From Gp6-AA40 sp035649635 (GTDB lineage: Bacteria > Acidobacteriota > Vicinamibacteria > Vicinamibacterales > UBA2999), in contig DASRJE010000233.1 in the NCBI GenBank assembly GCA_035649635.1, positions 1 through 64,000 of the forward strand: a stretch of 64,000 nucleotides of DNA, given 5' to 3'. Position numbers and translations under genes: made by a program. The notes beneath the pieces are model-generated. The model saw nothing but the letters and a program-made list of their open reading frames with translations, was not told the DNA's origin and searched no databases. Of this stretch, positions 1 to 8,646 are shown piece by piece (the stretch's first letter is position 1; each line of letters starts with the position of its first letter).

Positions 1-1163
1 CAGTTCTGGCAGCCGAACACCTCTTTCTTCCCGTAGTACTCGAATCGCTCGAACCAGTGGCTGAGACGAGGATGCCGATCGAGCCAGCGGAAGGCGCCCT
101 GGAAGAGGCGTCGCATCGGCGAGTCCTTGACGCTCTTCGACCACGGCACGAACGGCAAGACCTTCGCGGCCGCGTCCATAACAGTCGGCAGGAACGTGCG
201 CGTCGGCTTCGGTTGCGGATCGCGCTTATACAGGTAAAAGCCGTCCTTCTTGCCGAACTGCAGCTCGTCGAAAATCTGTTCCCATCTGGGGGCAAGTTCT
301 TCGGCCCGGCGGATTATCTGCGTGATGTGCTTCGCGTCGTGCGTGCCACCGATGTACGCACCGGCATAACCGATCCCTTTGAGTATCGCCACGCTCTTCG
401 CAGCGCGCTCGAGGCGGCCCTGCAGTCCTCCGTCCGGCGCTTCCGACTCCTTGCGCAGCACGGCGACGAGCTCGTCGGAGGCCCAGCATCCCGGCGGGTT
501 GCCGGTGTTCATCCGCTCGGCGGCCCTGCGACTGAGAACGAAGACGTTCCCGAGCACCGGCGTCTTGATCCCGCGTTCGTCGAGATACTTCTTCAGCTCG
601 ACAAACTTGGTCGCGTCCCACCCGACCTGCGTGATCGCCATGTCCGCACCCGCCGCGATCTTCTTCTCGAGCTTCAAGTATTGATAGAGCAGGTCCTCGC
701 GCTGATACTTGAACGGCGAGACCGCGCACGAGATGAAGAACGGCGTCCCGGTGCGCGCGCGCTTCTCGGCGATATGCGCGGCCAGCTGCACCGAGTCGAC
801 ATCGAAGACCGCCGTCCGCATCGCCGCCTTCGGCCAGTCGCCGCTGATTGAGAAGATGTTGTGCATCTCGAGCGCTTGCAGCGCGACGAGCGTTTTCTCA
901 ATCGTCGAGCGATCCTGGCCGACACACGTCAGATGCACGTTGGGCACGAGCCCGCGCGCACGCACAGCAGTGCCGACACGAATGGAATCCTGACCGAGCT
1001 GACCGCCAGCGTAGCTCGTGATGCTGCCCGCCGCGATCTCGGGGATCATTGCCAGCTTGGAGGCAATCTCGAGCACCTGCGCTTCGCGCTTGAGACCGGA
1101 TGCTACCAGTTCCGTCACGTAGAGGAACTGGCCCGACTTCACGCGCTCGGCAAGCGGTCTCAT
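1..1163 (-). CDS. metF: Methylenetetrahydrofolate reductase with C-terminal MTHFR_C-like extension (partial, 3' end off window)
   Basis: I translated this by eye from an ATG at 1163; the frame stays open to the left edge, giving about 387 residues. The first ~290 residues read as the MTHFR TIM barrel (ELVASGLKRE near the start, then an NIFSISGDWP stretch where folate/FAD-binding segments lie). The last ~95 residues (FYLYKRD, then YYGKKEVFGC at the edge) resemble the cysteine-containing MTHFR C-terminal (MetV-like) domain. It would reduce 5,10-methylene-THF to 5-methyl-THF in the cytosol. The start overlaps the stop of the upstream methionine synthase-like gene by 4 nt (ATGA), so the two are probably translationally coupled and supply methyl groups for methionine. 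Confidence 0.88.
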   Translation of the reverse strand, partial: MRPLAERVKSGQFLYVTELVASGLKREAQVLEIASKLAMIPEIAAGSITSYAGGQLGQDSIRVGTAVRARGLVPNVHLTCVGQDRSTIEKTLVALQALEMHNIFSISGDWPKAAMRTAVFDVDSVQLAAHIAEKRARTGTPFFISCAVSPFKYQREDLLYQYLKLEKKIAAGADMAITQVGWDATKFVELKKYLDERGIKTPVLGNVFVLSRRAAERMNTGNPPGCWASDELVAVLRKESEAPDGGLQGRLERAAKSVAILKGIGYAGAYIGGTHDAKHITQIIRRAEELAPRWEQIFDELQFGKKDGFYLYKRDPQPKPTRTFLPTVMDAAAKVLPFVPWSKSVKDSPMRRLFQGAFRWLDRHPRLSHWFERFEYYGKKEVFGCQN

Positions 1164-2167
1164 CTGCCGAGTTCCTTTCGAACCGTTCGAGTGCCTTCGG
1201 CCATCGCGTTCAGCTTGCTGAAGGCCACCTCGCGAGGAAGACGAACGAGGCCACAGTCGGGAGTGATGATGAGCCGCTCGGGCGCAATCACCTCGAGCCC
1301 GCGGCGAATCCGGTCGGCCACAAACGTCGGTGATTCGACGTCGTTGGTCTTGACGTCGATGACACCAATGGCCACCTGGAACGGGACATTGAACTCTTTG
1401 AACAGCTTGAGATCGTCCTCACCGCGGCGCGCGAACTCCATCGAGACGGCCTGCACCTTGGCCTCGAGGATGGCCGGGAAGAGGAATTGATAGCTGCCTT
1501 CGAACGACGGCTTGCCGTAACGGTTGCCGTAACAGATGTGCAGCGTGACGTGCGCGTTCACCCCGGCGACCATCTCGTTGATGGCCTTGAGCGCCCACGA
1601 CAAATCCTCGGGGAAACCCGAAAAGTACGGCTCATCGATCTGCAGGCGCGTGGCGCCGGCGCGAACGAGCTCCTTCAACTCGAGGTTGAGCATGCGCCCC
1701 AAATCGAGCGCGAACGCCTCTTCCGTCGGGTAGTGCTTGTTCTGAATGCGCTTGACCAGCGTGTGCGGTCCCGAGACCGAGATCTTCGACGCATGCGTCG
1801 TGAACCTGCCGAGGAACTTCGCCTCCTCAGCCAGTCCGAGCGTGCCGGTCGCCAGCTTTGATCGGACGATGCTCTCGTAGAAGTCGTAATAGAAGCGCTT
1901 CGAGCCGAGATCGACCTGGACGCCGGGCATGCGCTCGGTGAAGTAATCGATCATGTTGTCGCGCTGCGCCTCGCCATCCGAGACGATGTCGATGCCGGCG
2001 GTCTCTTGATCCTTGATCGCGGCTTTCCGCACTGCGTCGTGCATCTCGTCGAGATCCCTGCGGCTCAGGCGGCGCGAGAGATATTCGTTCTTCGCGCGCT
2101 CGAGCCACTCGGGCATCGAGTAGCTGCCGATGACAGTGGTCGGGAGGATTGGCAGTGGCGGCGTCAT
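1160..2167 (-). CDS. Core MetE-like (cobalamin-independent) methionine synthase family protein
   Basis: 335 residues, matching only the catalytic C-terminal half of MetE and lacking the long N-terminal barrel. Expected zinc and homocysteine residues are visible: H210 and C212 (HIC), E244, C305 (PDCGL), and the QIDEP strand near 177-180. The family transfers a methyl group to homocysteine; short 'core' MetE proteins may use methyl donors other than methyl-THF polyglutamate, but the donor is not shown here. The 4-nt overlap with the MTHFR gene downstream supports a methionine role. Confidence is high for the family and moderate for the exact reaction. Confidence 0.82.
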   Translation of the reverse strand: MTPPLPILPTTVIGSYSMPEWLERAKNEYLSRRLSRRDLDEMHDAVRKAAIKDQETAGIDIVSDGEAQRDNMIDYFTERMPGVQVDLGSKRFYYDFYESIVRSKLATGTLGLAEEAKFLGRFTTHASKISVSGPHTLVKRIQNKHYPTEEAFALDLGRMLNLELKELVRAGATRLQIDEPYFSGFPEDLSWALKAINEMVAGVNAHVTLHICYGNRYGKPSFEGSYQFLFPAILEAKVQAVSMEFARRGEDDLKLFKEFNVPFQVAIGVIDVKTNDVESPTFVADRIRRGLEVIAPERLIITPDCGLVRLPREVAFSKLNAMAEGTRTVRKELGR

Positions 2168-2193
2168 GGGGTGTCTCTGTCTCTATTATCGTG

Positions 2194-2272
2194 TCAACCT
2201 CCAACTCCCAAGGCCCAACGCCCAAAGCAACCGGGTAATTGGGAGTTGGGAGTTGGATGTTGGGAGTTGACG
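2194..2272. repeat. Heptamer repeat array, inverted arrangement
   Basis: A left arm of CAANNCC-type 7-bp units is followed by a right arm of TTGGGAG-type units, so the whole can fold as an imperfect long hairpin. It lies between the stop of the 493-residue methyltransferase gene and the start of the metE-like gene. Related arrays occur at 5891-5942 and 10996-11082. Confidence 0.8.
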
Positions 2273-3754
2273 TTAATCACGCTGAGTCGTGTAAAGAATG
2301 CTCGTCTTCGTGCCGGGCCGGTACGGAAACGGCGCGAAGTGCACGTCGTAACCAGCGCGGGCGCCCACGGCCCGTAGCAGCGCGCCGTTCACCCAGGTCA
2401 CGAGCGAGCCATCCAACTTCCCAGGTCCCTTGAAACCCTTACGGTAATCGTCCATATCGCTGACGAAGATGTCCTGCACCTGCAGGAACCCGCGTGGATG
2501 GAGCAGCGGCAAGGTATTAGCGAAGCTTTCACCGGCGCCCCGCGAAATGTGAAACCGCACATCGTCAGGCGCCTCACCCAGCAGATCTTCGAGGTGGTTC
2601 TTGCTCAGACCCGGAGGCACGTGATCTTCCTCGCGGTCGTCGAGGACGCGGAGGCGCTCCTCGAGTTTGAAGGTGTCCCAGAGGCGGCGCCAGAACGCTA
2701 CGCCCTTGTCGCCCTCGAAGACGGCATACGGTCCACCCTCGAGCAGCCGGGTTATCATGCCGGGCAGGTCGGTCCGCGATACGCCGAAGTCTTTCGTGAG
2801 TTGATCGACCAGCGGGCCGTTCAGGTACGCGCGCACCTCAACCAGGTACAGCTTGCCGTCGCGTCGAACGAGATCGTCGAATGGCAGGTTGTCGTACACG
2901 TTGGTCAGGTGCACGTACAGGATCTTGAAGCGATGCGCGGTCAGAGCCTTGAACGGGTTGAGAGCATCGAGCGGAACGCCGCTCGCATGAGTGCCATGGT
3001 GCGCCACGGCCGCAAGTGCACGCTCGAGGCTGGTCGGTGAGTAGTCACCCAGAATGAAGTGGAGGCGGGAGTAGAAGTTCGTGCCGCACTGCTCGTCGAG
3101 CGCCTTGAAACGATCGAGCCACGCCGCCGCGCGCGCGCCTGAACCAACGCCGATCTCCAGGCCGAAGATCTCGGCCGGCAGCTGACCGCGCGTCTCGAGA
3201 TCGCGAAGCAGTGTCCAGAAGTCGGCCACCGAGTCGGAAACTGCCTGCGGATGATTTGCGTCCGAGGATCCGCCGGGCAGCGCGGCCTCGAAGCCCTTGC
3301 CCGACGCGGCTTCCCAGTCCCCGAGGTATCGCCAGAACAACCGGTTGAAGTTCCAGATCAGGCAGTCGCGATACGGGCGGTAATCGTCGAGATAGAGGTG
3401 ATTGTCGACGTTGGACTCGGGTCCCGCATCGAGGCTCTTCACCGCTCGGGTCAGATCGACCTGCAGCTTGGCCGCGTCGGTCTGACGCAGATCGATAGCA
3501 ATCTCGGCAAGCGGAAGGGCCTGCCCCTGCGCGCCGGTTGTGCGACGCACCATCACCGGGTCACGGAAGTTCGTCTTGTACTGAATCCAGTCCAGGTGGA
3601 TCCGGAGGGATGGGGCGATCCGGGCATCAAGGACGCCGTCCTCCACCAGCGACATCAACGACCCCGTGACCAGGCCCGCCATCTCGCTCTGCGGCGACCG
3701 CTGGCCGCTCCTGGGCTTCTTGCTCTGCGAAATGTGATTGATATGGACGATCAC
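2273..3754 (-). CDS. Class I SAM-dependent methyltransferase-like protein (MidA-like fold)
   Basis: 493 residues. A glycine-rich SAM-binding motif (EIGVGSG) lies at about 200-206, followed by a stretch (LHFILGDYSP) that fits the next strand of a Rossmann methyltransferase. The N-terminal ~190 residues and C-terminal ~230 residues are not recognised; overall length and arrangement recall MidA/NDUFAF7-type methyltransferases, but this is a resemblance only. The start is a GTG at 3754. It lies upstream of the methionine/methyl-THF pair on the same strand, separated by the heptamer array. The substrate is unknown. Confidence 0.6.
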   Translation of the reverse strand: MIVHINHISQSKKPRSGQRSPQSEMAGLVTGSLMSLVEDGVLDARIAPSLRIHLDWIQYKTNFRDPVMVRRTTGAQGQALPLAEIAIDLRQTDAAKLQVDLTRAVKSLDAGPESNVDNHLYLDDYRPYRDCLIWNFNRLFWRYLGDWEAASGKGFEAALPGGSSDANHPQAVSDSVADFWTLLRDLETRGQLPAEIFGLEIGVGSGARAAAWLDRFKALDEQCGTNFYSRLHFILGDYSPTSLERALAAVAHHGTHASGVPLDALNPFKALTAHRFKILYVHLTNVYDNLPFDDLVRRDGKLYLVEVRAYLNGPLVDQLTKDFGVSRTDLPGMITRLLEGGPYAVFEGDKGVAFWRRLWDTFKLEERLRVLDDREEDHVPPGLSKNHLEDLLGEAPDDVRFHISRGAGESFANTLPLLHPRGFLQVQDIFVSDMDDYRKGFKGPGKLDGSLVTWVNGALLRAVGARAGYDVHFAPFPYRPGTKTSILYTTQRD

Positions 3755-3905
3755 CGCACCGGCCGCTTTGCTATGTCGTGGTTCTAGGGAGATTGGCGCA
3801 ATTCTTTACGCCAGCCAGCCTCACAGTCTATTGCATGATGAGCGTGAAGTCATCCGCTCTGCGAAAAGGATTGCGCATAGCGGTGAGTGACAGCGCGGGA
3901 GCCGC

Positions 3906-3945
3906 GACTCGGGATTCGGGGTTCGGGATTCGAGGTCCGAGTCTA
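3906..3945. repeat. Short GGATTCG heptamer array
   Basis: Five to six degenerate 7-bp units (GGATTCG, GGGTTCG, AGGTCCG) run to within about 10 bp of the start codon at 3956. A second array of the same unit is at 16034-16092. Confidence 0.75.
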
Positions 3946-3955
3946 TGATCCGCAC

Positions 3956-4894
3956 ATGCGCCGTGTGCTCCTGGCTTTGCTCGTCGCGGCAGCCGTTGCT
4001 CCCTGGAGCTTCGCGCAGTCGTCGCGGCCGGCGATTCTGTCTCGCCTGATCTGGTTCGATCGCAGCGGCCAGCGTCTCGGGTCGGTCGGACCCATTGCCG
4101 ACCATGGGAATCTGGAGATCTCGCCTGACGGCTCACGCGTCGCTGTCGCGGTGACCGACACCACACGCGCGACGCGCGACATCTGGATCTACAACCTCAC
4201 CTCTGGCGAACGAACACAGTTCACGTCCGATCCTTCCGATGAGAACTGGTCGATCTGGTCGCCGGATGGCGCGCGAGTCCTGCTCAACTCCTTCACGCGA
4301 GATCGACTCAGCCTGTTCGAAGCGCCGTCGACGGGTGCGACGCCGCGCACGTCGCTACTCGAGGGAGACGAAGGCAAATGGCCCGTGAGCTGGTCGCCTG
4401 ATGGCCGCTTCGTGCTCTATGTCACGAATAACGATCGGACGAGCAACGATATCTGGGTTCTTTCGCGTGACGGATCGGGGTCGCCGTATCCATATCTCCA
4501 CACTGCCGCCTCGGAGAACTGGGCGGCATTTTCACCGGACGGCAAATGGGTCGCCTTCAGCGCGACCGAATCCGGTCAACCCGAAGTGTTCGTCGCGCCG
4601 TTTCCGGCACCGACGCGACGCTGGAGGATTTCGGCTGACGGCGGTTCGCAGGCCCGGTGGCGGCGTGACGGGAAAGAGATCTTCTACGTGGCGCCGAATC
4701 GCATGCTGATGGCGGCGCAGGTCGAGACATCGACGAGCGGTGTCGTTGTAGAGGACTACACGCCTCTCTTCGAGCTTCAGCATCCGTACGGCGCGTACCA
4801 CGCGTTCGATCTCACGCCCGATGGTCAGCGCTTCCTCGTGAACACGCTCGTCATCGACCCGAAACGCCCGCGCGTCACTGCCTCATTGCGCTGA
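3956..4894 (+). CDS. Secreted PD40/TolB-like beta-propeller protein
   Basis: 312 residues from the ATG at 3956. This start was chosen because it begins directly with a signal peptide (RRVLLALLVAAAVA, cleavage near SFAQ); an upstream in-frame start at 3887 would translate the heptamer repeat. At least five PD40 signatures (SPDGSRV, SPDGARV, SPDGRFV, SPDGKWV, TPDGQRF) indicate a beta-propeller like TolB. It is probably periplasmic, with no enzymatic domain seen. Its 3' end overlaps the convergent ICMT-like gene by 20 bp. Confidence 0.82.
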   Translation: MRRVLLALLVAAAVAPWSFAQSSRPAILSRLIWFDRSGQRLGSVGPIADHGNLEISPDGSRVAVAVTDTTRATRDIWIYNLTSGERTQFTSDPSDENWSIWSPDGARVLLNSFTRDRLSLFEAPSTGATPRTSLLEGDEGKWPVSWSPDGRFVLYVTNNDRTSNDIWVLSRDGSGSPYPYLHTAASENWAAFSPDGKWVAFSATESGQPEVFVAPFPAPTRRWRISADGGSQARWRRDGKEIFYVAPNRMLMAAQVETSTSGVVVEDYTPLFELQHPYGAYHAFDLTPDGQRFLVNTLVIDPKRPRVTASLR

Positions 4895-5435
4895 GCTTCG
4901 GCAAGAAGCGGCCTGTGCTCTCCTTGTAGCGCGCATAGTCCGCGGCGATCGTGCTGCGCGCGAACTTTCGTTCCTCGTGGAGCGCCGCAGCGACGAAGTA
5001 CACCGCCATCGCCAGGAACACGGCCGCTCTGTAAACGCCCCCCCGGATCAGCAGGGTCGCCGCCATCGTCAGCAGATAGCTCGTGTAGAAGGGATTCCTC
5101 ACGTAGGCGAACGGACCGTCCGTACAGAGAAACGTCGGGGTATCTGACGAGAAGATCCACGAGAAGTAATAGCCTCGCACCGTGCGCCTGGCCCACTCGA
5201 ACAGGAGCAGCGCGATCGCGAGTGCGACACACGCGACGGCAAAGAGACCGATGGTGACGGTCTCGCTGCCACTGCCGGCCACGAGGGCGACGAAAGCAAG
5301 AGTGATCAGTCCGGCCAGGCCGGAGCCACGCTCTCCTTCAACCGGTCTGAAGGCCCTTGCCGCACCGACCACCTGCCACCCAAAGACGACGATGGGCACG
5401 ACAATGGCCCGACCCGCCGTCAATGTGAATGACAT
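4875..5435 (-). CDS. Isoprenylcysteine carboxyl methyltransferase (ICMT)/PEMT-family membrane methyltransferase
   Basis: 186 residues with about four to five hydrophobic segments. The family signature is near 110-120 (GPFAYVRNPFYTS, matching GxxxxxRNPxY), followed by an HEERKF helix and a YARYKESTGRFLP tail, as in bacterial ICMT-like and phospholipid N-methyltransferases. It is an integral membrane protein expected to methylate a lipid or prenyl-type substrate; the substrate is unknown. It sits 4 bp downstream of the small membrane-protein gene, so the two are likely co-transcribed. Confidence 0.78.
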   Translation of the reverse strand: MSFTLTAGRAIVVPIVVFGWQVVGAARAFRPVEGERGSGLAGLITLAFVALVAGSGSETVTIGLFAVACVALAIALLLFEWARRTVRGYYFSWIFSSDTPTFLCTDGPFAYVRNPFYTSYLLTMAATLLIRGGVYRAAVFLAMAVYFVAAALHEERKFARSTIAADYARYKESTGRFLPKLSAMRQ

Positions 5436-5439
5436 CTCG

Positions 5440-5724
5440 TCAGGAGGCGTCGACCTCGATGCCGCCGGTGATCCCGACCACGAGATTGAAGAGCGCCGCC
5501 GTGAGCAGCGTCATGACGAAGCCAAACACCGCATAACAGATGGGGAGGATCAGCACAGCGCCGGCGCCGAAGAGCAGGCCCGGCAATGAACTGTCCGTCC
5601 GGCTGGCGAGCACTCCTCCGACGGAGAACGTCGACACGAACGCGCCAAAGATGAATCCCATGATCAGATAGAGAAGCCCGGCAACCTTGGCGCAGGACAG
5701 GGGTCCCAATCGTCTGATGACCAC
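5440..5724 (-). CDS. Small DUF3566-like membrane protein
   Basis: 94 residues: a short basic N-terminus (VIRRLGPLS), two hydrophobic segments at about 15-35 and 50-80, and a C-terminus (NLVVGITGGIEVD) like that of DUF3566 transmembrane proteins. Function unknown. It is upstream of and probably co-transcribed with the ICMT-like gene. Confidence 0.65.
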   Translation of the reverse strand: MVIRRLGPLSCAKVAGLLYLIMGFIFGAFVSTFSVGGVLASRTDSSLPGLLFGAGAVLILPICYAVFGFVMTLLTAALFNLVVGITGGIEVDAS

Positions 5725-5772
5725 GATGTTCCTCCCTCTATGCCTGGAACGTAAAACGCGGGCCGCCTATGC

Positions 5773-5818
5773 GCGAAGCGCCTCGGCGAGGTCTTACCGT
5801 AGCCTTCGGCGGAGGCGG
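5773..5818. repeat. Dispersed palindromic element (GCCT..CGCC/CCGTAGCC family), degenerate copy
   Basis: The segment contains CGCCTCGGCGAGG, then CCGTAGCCTTCGGCGGAGGCGG, and can form an imperfect hairpin. Related copies are at 49028-49062, 52217-52279 and 55026-55063. Here it is intergenic, upstream of the small membrane-protein gene. Confidence 0.65.
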
Positions 5819-5890
5819 AAACAGGGAACCCATGCCGAAGAGCGCCGCATACTAGCACGCAGGATGCGTTCTTCCGGAGAAGCAAGCCTG

Positions 5891-5942
5891 TCAACTCCCA
5901 ATTCCCAATTCCCAAGCAATCGGGGTTTGGAGGTTGGAGTTG
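5891..5942. repeat. Heptamer repeat array, inverted arrangement
   Basis: CAACTCC/CAATTCC units followed by TTGGAGG/TTGGAGT units around a short loop, just beyond the stop of the CAP-domain lipoprotein gene. It could act as a transcription-terminating hairpin for that minus-strand gene (inference). Confidence 0.75.
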
Positions 5943-5948
5943 CTCTGG

Positions 5949-6458
5949 TTATCTCGGAGAGCCGAAGACTTGCACGTAATAAGGTCGTCCATCGGAACCG
6001 TGCGCAACGGCGGTTCCGAGTTCCCTGAGTCCGGGATTCAGAATGTTGGCGCGATGGCCTGAAGACCCCATCCACGAACTGACCGCGGCGGCGGGACTCC
6101 CCTGTCCGTACGCGACATTCTCCGCGTACGCCTGCCACGGGTAGGCGACCGCGGCAAGTCGATCAGCCGGTTCGGGATACCGAGCGCCGGGAAGCACGTG
6201 GGCCATCTGGCCGGTTGACGCCATCTGGTCGGCATGAAGTTGCGCGGCCTCCATCAGGAGCGGACTCAACGTGAACGGCGCCAGACCGGCTTGTCGGCGT
6301 TCCGTGTTGGTCAGAGAAGCGATTTCAGCGCCCGCGCCGGTGCTCGATCCGGCGGCTTCCGCCCCGGTTGGGCTCGCGGGAGACGCGCAGCCCCCTGCCA
6401 GAACGAGAAGACACACCAGCCACCGAAGGCTGCGGTTCCCCATTGGACTGGCGGTCAT
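5949..6458 (-). CDS. CAP (SCP/YkwD-like) domain lipoprotein
   Basis: 169 residues. A lipobox (LAGGC) follows the N-terminal hydrophobic stretch, so it is probably a lipid-anchored exported protein. The CAP domain spans about 45-168, with LTNTERRQAGL at the front, the HADQMA helix, a YAENVAYG segment and the SSGHRANILNPG signature. Bacterial YkwD-type CAP proteins are extracytoplasmic, of unclear activity. An alternative start five codons downstream (6443) is equally possible. Confidence 0.88.
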   Translation of the reverse strand: MTASPMGNRSLRWLVCLLVLAGGCASPASPTGAEAAGSSTGAGAEIASLTNTERRQAGLAPFTLSPLLMEAAQLHADQMASTGQMAHVLPGARYPEPADRLAAVAYPWQAYAENVAYGQGSPAAAVSSWMGSSGHRANILNPGLRELGTAVAHGSDGRPYYVQVFGSPR

Positions 6459-6642
6459 GTCCGACGGGGTTGCAAGGGCAGGGCCGTAGGAGATTCATCG
6501 AGTTCTCAGTTATTTACCGGCTGCGGGGCGCTCCGATGGTTCCTGCTTGAACACAGTTTCGTGAATAGCTTACGCTTGCGACAACAATCGACCGGGTCCG
6601 CTACTGATATTCTTGTCGATCTGGGCATAAGGAGCCGAACTA

Positions 6643-7041
6643 ATGCGATCGTTGATGATTGCCCTGGCCGTCGTCGCGGCCTGCCTGACCAGCAGCACTC
6701 TGACGTCTGCACAGGAGGGGCACCCACTTAAAGGATCGTGGCTGGGCACGTGGGGACCGGCCAAAACGCACTCGAACGACATCGTGCTCGTCTTGGACTG
6801 GGACGGCAAAGCCATCACCGGCATGATCAATCCCGGGACCGACGATGCGCCGATCAAGAATGCCACTCTCAATCCCGACGGATGGGTCGTGCACTTCGAA
6901 GCCGACATCAAGGACAAGTCGGGCGTCCTGAACTACGTGTTCGACGGCAAGATCGAAAACCTCTCGTTTCAGAACCGCACGATCGTTGGAACGTGGAAGA
7001 ACCAGCGCGAAAGCGGAGCGCTGAAGATCAGCAGGCAGTAG
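6643..7041 (+). CDS. Secreted protein of unknown function
   Basis: 132 residues with a signal peptide (cleavage near TSAQ, about residue 23). The mature part is a predicted all-beta small domain starting LKGSWLGTWGP and ending GTWKNQRESGALKISRQ, reminiscent of lipocalin-like 'GSW...GTW' domains. It is the first gene of a six-gene plus-strand run of secreted proteins and ends 9 bp before the A-B fusion protein. No enzymatic motif is seen. Confidence 0.75.
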   Translation: MRSLMIALAVVAACLTSSTLTSAQEGHPLKGSWLGTWGPAKTHSNDIVLVLDWDGKAITGMINPGTDDAPIKNATLNPDGWVVHFEADIKDKSGVLNYVFDGKIENLSFQNRTIVGTWKNQRESGALKISRQ

Positions 7042-7050
7042 GAGACACCG

Positions 7051-8169
7051 ATGAAGTCTGGCGTTGCCATCGCCTTTACGCTCGGCGCGGTGTTGCTGCT
7101 GGGAACTGCCATTTCAGCGCACCACCCCATCTCTGCAAAATTCGACGACAAGAAGCCACAGACATTGAGCGGTGTCGTCACGCTCGTCGACTGGAGAAAC
7201 CCGCATGTCCATATCTACATGAACGTGCGTGGGAATAACGATGCCGACAATTGGGCCATCGAGCTCGAGAGCCCGATCGATCTGCAGGCCGGTGGATGGA
7301 CGCACGATTCGGTGAAGGCCGGAGATGCGATCACTGTCAATGGCATCACAGCGCGCAATGGCAGCCGGCAACTGTGGGCAACCAAGATCATCATGACTGG
7401 GACCGGCAAGGAGGTACTGAACATCACGCCGCCCTCGCCGCCCGCGCTGCTCGCGAATCGGCCGACGCCTCGTTGGCCCGACAAGCAGCCGCGGCTCGGT
7501 CCGAGTGCGGGCGGCGCGCAGGGATACTGGGCCTTCCCGAGTTCGACGGTGCTTGCCGAGGCCACGGCTAATGTGCCGGCCATGGATCAGTACGGGTTGC
7601 TCAAGAACGTCGCCGACGCGAAGCGCGTGGCGCCCTTCCAGCCCTGGGCGGCGGCACTCTACGAGTACCGGCAGAAGCGATTTCTTCAGGACGACCCGAC
7701 GTTCATCAACTGCAAACCGCCTGGCGGACCCCGGCAGTTCCAGCTCTCCCAGGGCGTGCAATTCGTGGAAGATCGCGACCGGCAACGGATTTTCGTCCTG
7801 ATTGGCGGGGGAAACAACAATTACCGCATCATTTACCTCGACGGCCGGAGCCATGCCGGGCAGGTCGGCGGTGACGACGATAACCCGCTCTATTACGGGC
7901 GAGCAGTGGGAAAATGGGAGAGCGACAGCCTCGTCGTCGATACCAGGGGGTTCAACGAGGATTTCTGGTTTACCAATGGCGGCCTGCCACATACCGAGCG
8001 GCTGAAGCTGGTTGAAAAGTTCACACGGGAGAACTTCGACACGCTGAAGTACGAAGTCACAGTTGACGACCCCGGAGCGTATGCACGACCGTGGTCGAGC
8101 AGCTGGACGCTGCGATGGGTCACCGGCCAGGAGATGCCGCGGCACTTGTGTCAGGAGAACAGGCCCTGA
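7051..8169 (+). CDS. Secreted two-domain protein: DUF6152-like domain fused to the B-type domain
   Basis: 372 residues. A signal peptide ends at about 23 (TAISA), so the mature protein would begin His-His-Pro. Residues ~24-125 are a DUF6152-like domain containing the conserved WRNPHVHIYM motif. Residues ~190-372 match the proteins at 9096 and 10122 (FQPWAAALYEY, FINCKPPGG, DGRSHAG, GRAVGKWESDSLVVDTRGFNE, TVDDPGAYARPW, C near the end). The fusion of domains that occur separately in the next four genes suggests that A and B proteins work together, probably in the periplasm. Function unknown. Confidence 0.78.
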   Translation: MKSGVAIAFTLGAVLLLGTAISAHHPISAKFDDKKPQTLSGVVTLVDWRNPHVHIYMNVRGNNDADNWAIELESPIDLQAGGWTHDSVKAGDAITVNGITARNGSRQLWATKIIMTGTGKEVLNITPPSPPALLANRPTPRWPDKQPRLGPSAGGAQGYWAFPSSTVLAEATANVPAMDQYGLLKNVADAKRVAPFQPWAAALYEYRQKRFLQDDPTFINCKPPGGPRQFQLSQGVQFVEDRDRQRIFVLIGGGNNNYRIIYLDGRSHAGQVGGDDDNPLYYGRAVGKWESDSLVVDTRGFNEDFWFTNGGLPHTERLKLVEKFTRENFDTLKYEVTVDDPGAYARPWSSSWTLRWVTGQEMPRHLCQENRP

Positions 8170-8189
8170 CGCGAACTCGGAGGAAAGAG

Positions 8190-8612
8190 ATGAGAGCGTA
8201 CTTACTGGGTGGTCTGGTCGCAGTCGGGCTGATGCTGACTGCAGGAACGGCGGTGGCCCATCATTCATTTGCGGCGGAGTTCGACGCAAATAAGCCCGTC
8301 AAGCTGACCGGCAAGGTCACCAAGATCGAGTGGACCAACCCACACGTCTGGTTCTACTTCAACGTGAAGGACGAGAAGACGGGCGAGGTCACCAACTGGG
8401 GCGCTGAGATGGGTCCTCCACACCTGCTGCAGCGCCGCGGCTGGCGCCGGGACACGTTGAAGATTGGCGAAGAAGTGACGGTAAGCGGATCGCTCGCCAA
8501 GAACGGCTCCAAGCGGCTGAACGCGCGACAAGTCGTGATGACGGCGACCGGGAATCGACCGGGTGACACGCTCGATGCCGCGTCAAGTCAGGGCGGCCCG
8601 AGCGCGAACTAG
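8190..8612 (+). CDS. DUF6152-like secreted protein, copy 1 (A type)
   Basis: 140 residues from an ATG at 8190 preceded by a good GGAGGAAAGAG ribosome-binding site; the longer upstream reading is not needed. A signal peptide of ~23 residues ends TAVA, leaving a mature N-terminus HHSFAAEFD. Motifs: NPHVWFYF near 52-59, then NWGAEMGPPH and RRGWRRDTLKIGEEVTV. It is nearly identical in layout to the next gene, so this is a recent tandem duplication. A metal-site role for the N-terminal histidines and the NPH histidine is inferred, not shown. Confidence 0.82.
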   Translation: MRAYLLGGLVAVGLMLTAGTAVAHHSFAAEFDANKPVKLTGKVTKIEWTNPHVWFYFNVKDEKTGEVTNWGAEMGPPHLLQRRGWRRDTLKIGEEVTVSGSLAKNGSKRLNARQVVMTATGNRPGDTLDAASSQGGPSAN

Positions 8613-8646
8613 TCAAGGCAGCTGATTAGTGTTCGAAGGAGCGGAT

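Noticed and set aside
57..851. Plus-strand open frame at the left edge
   Set aside because: Antisense to the partial methylenetetrahydrofolate reductase gene, whose translation is unambiguous.
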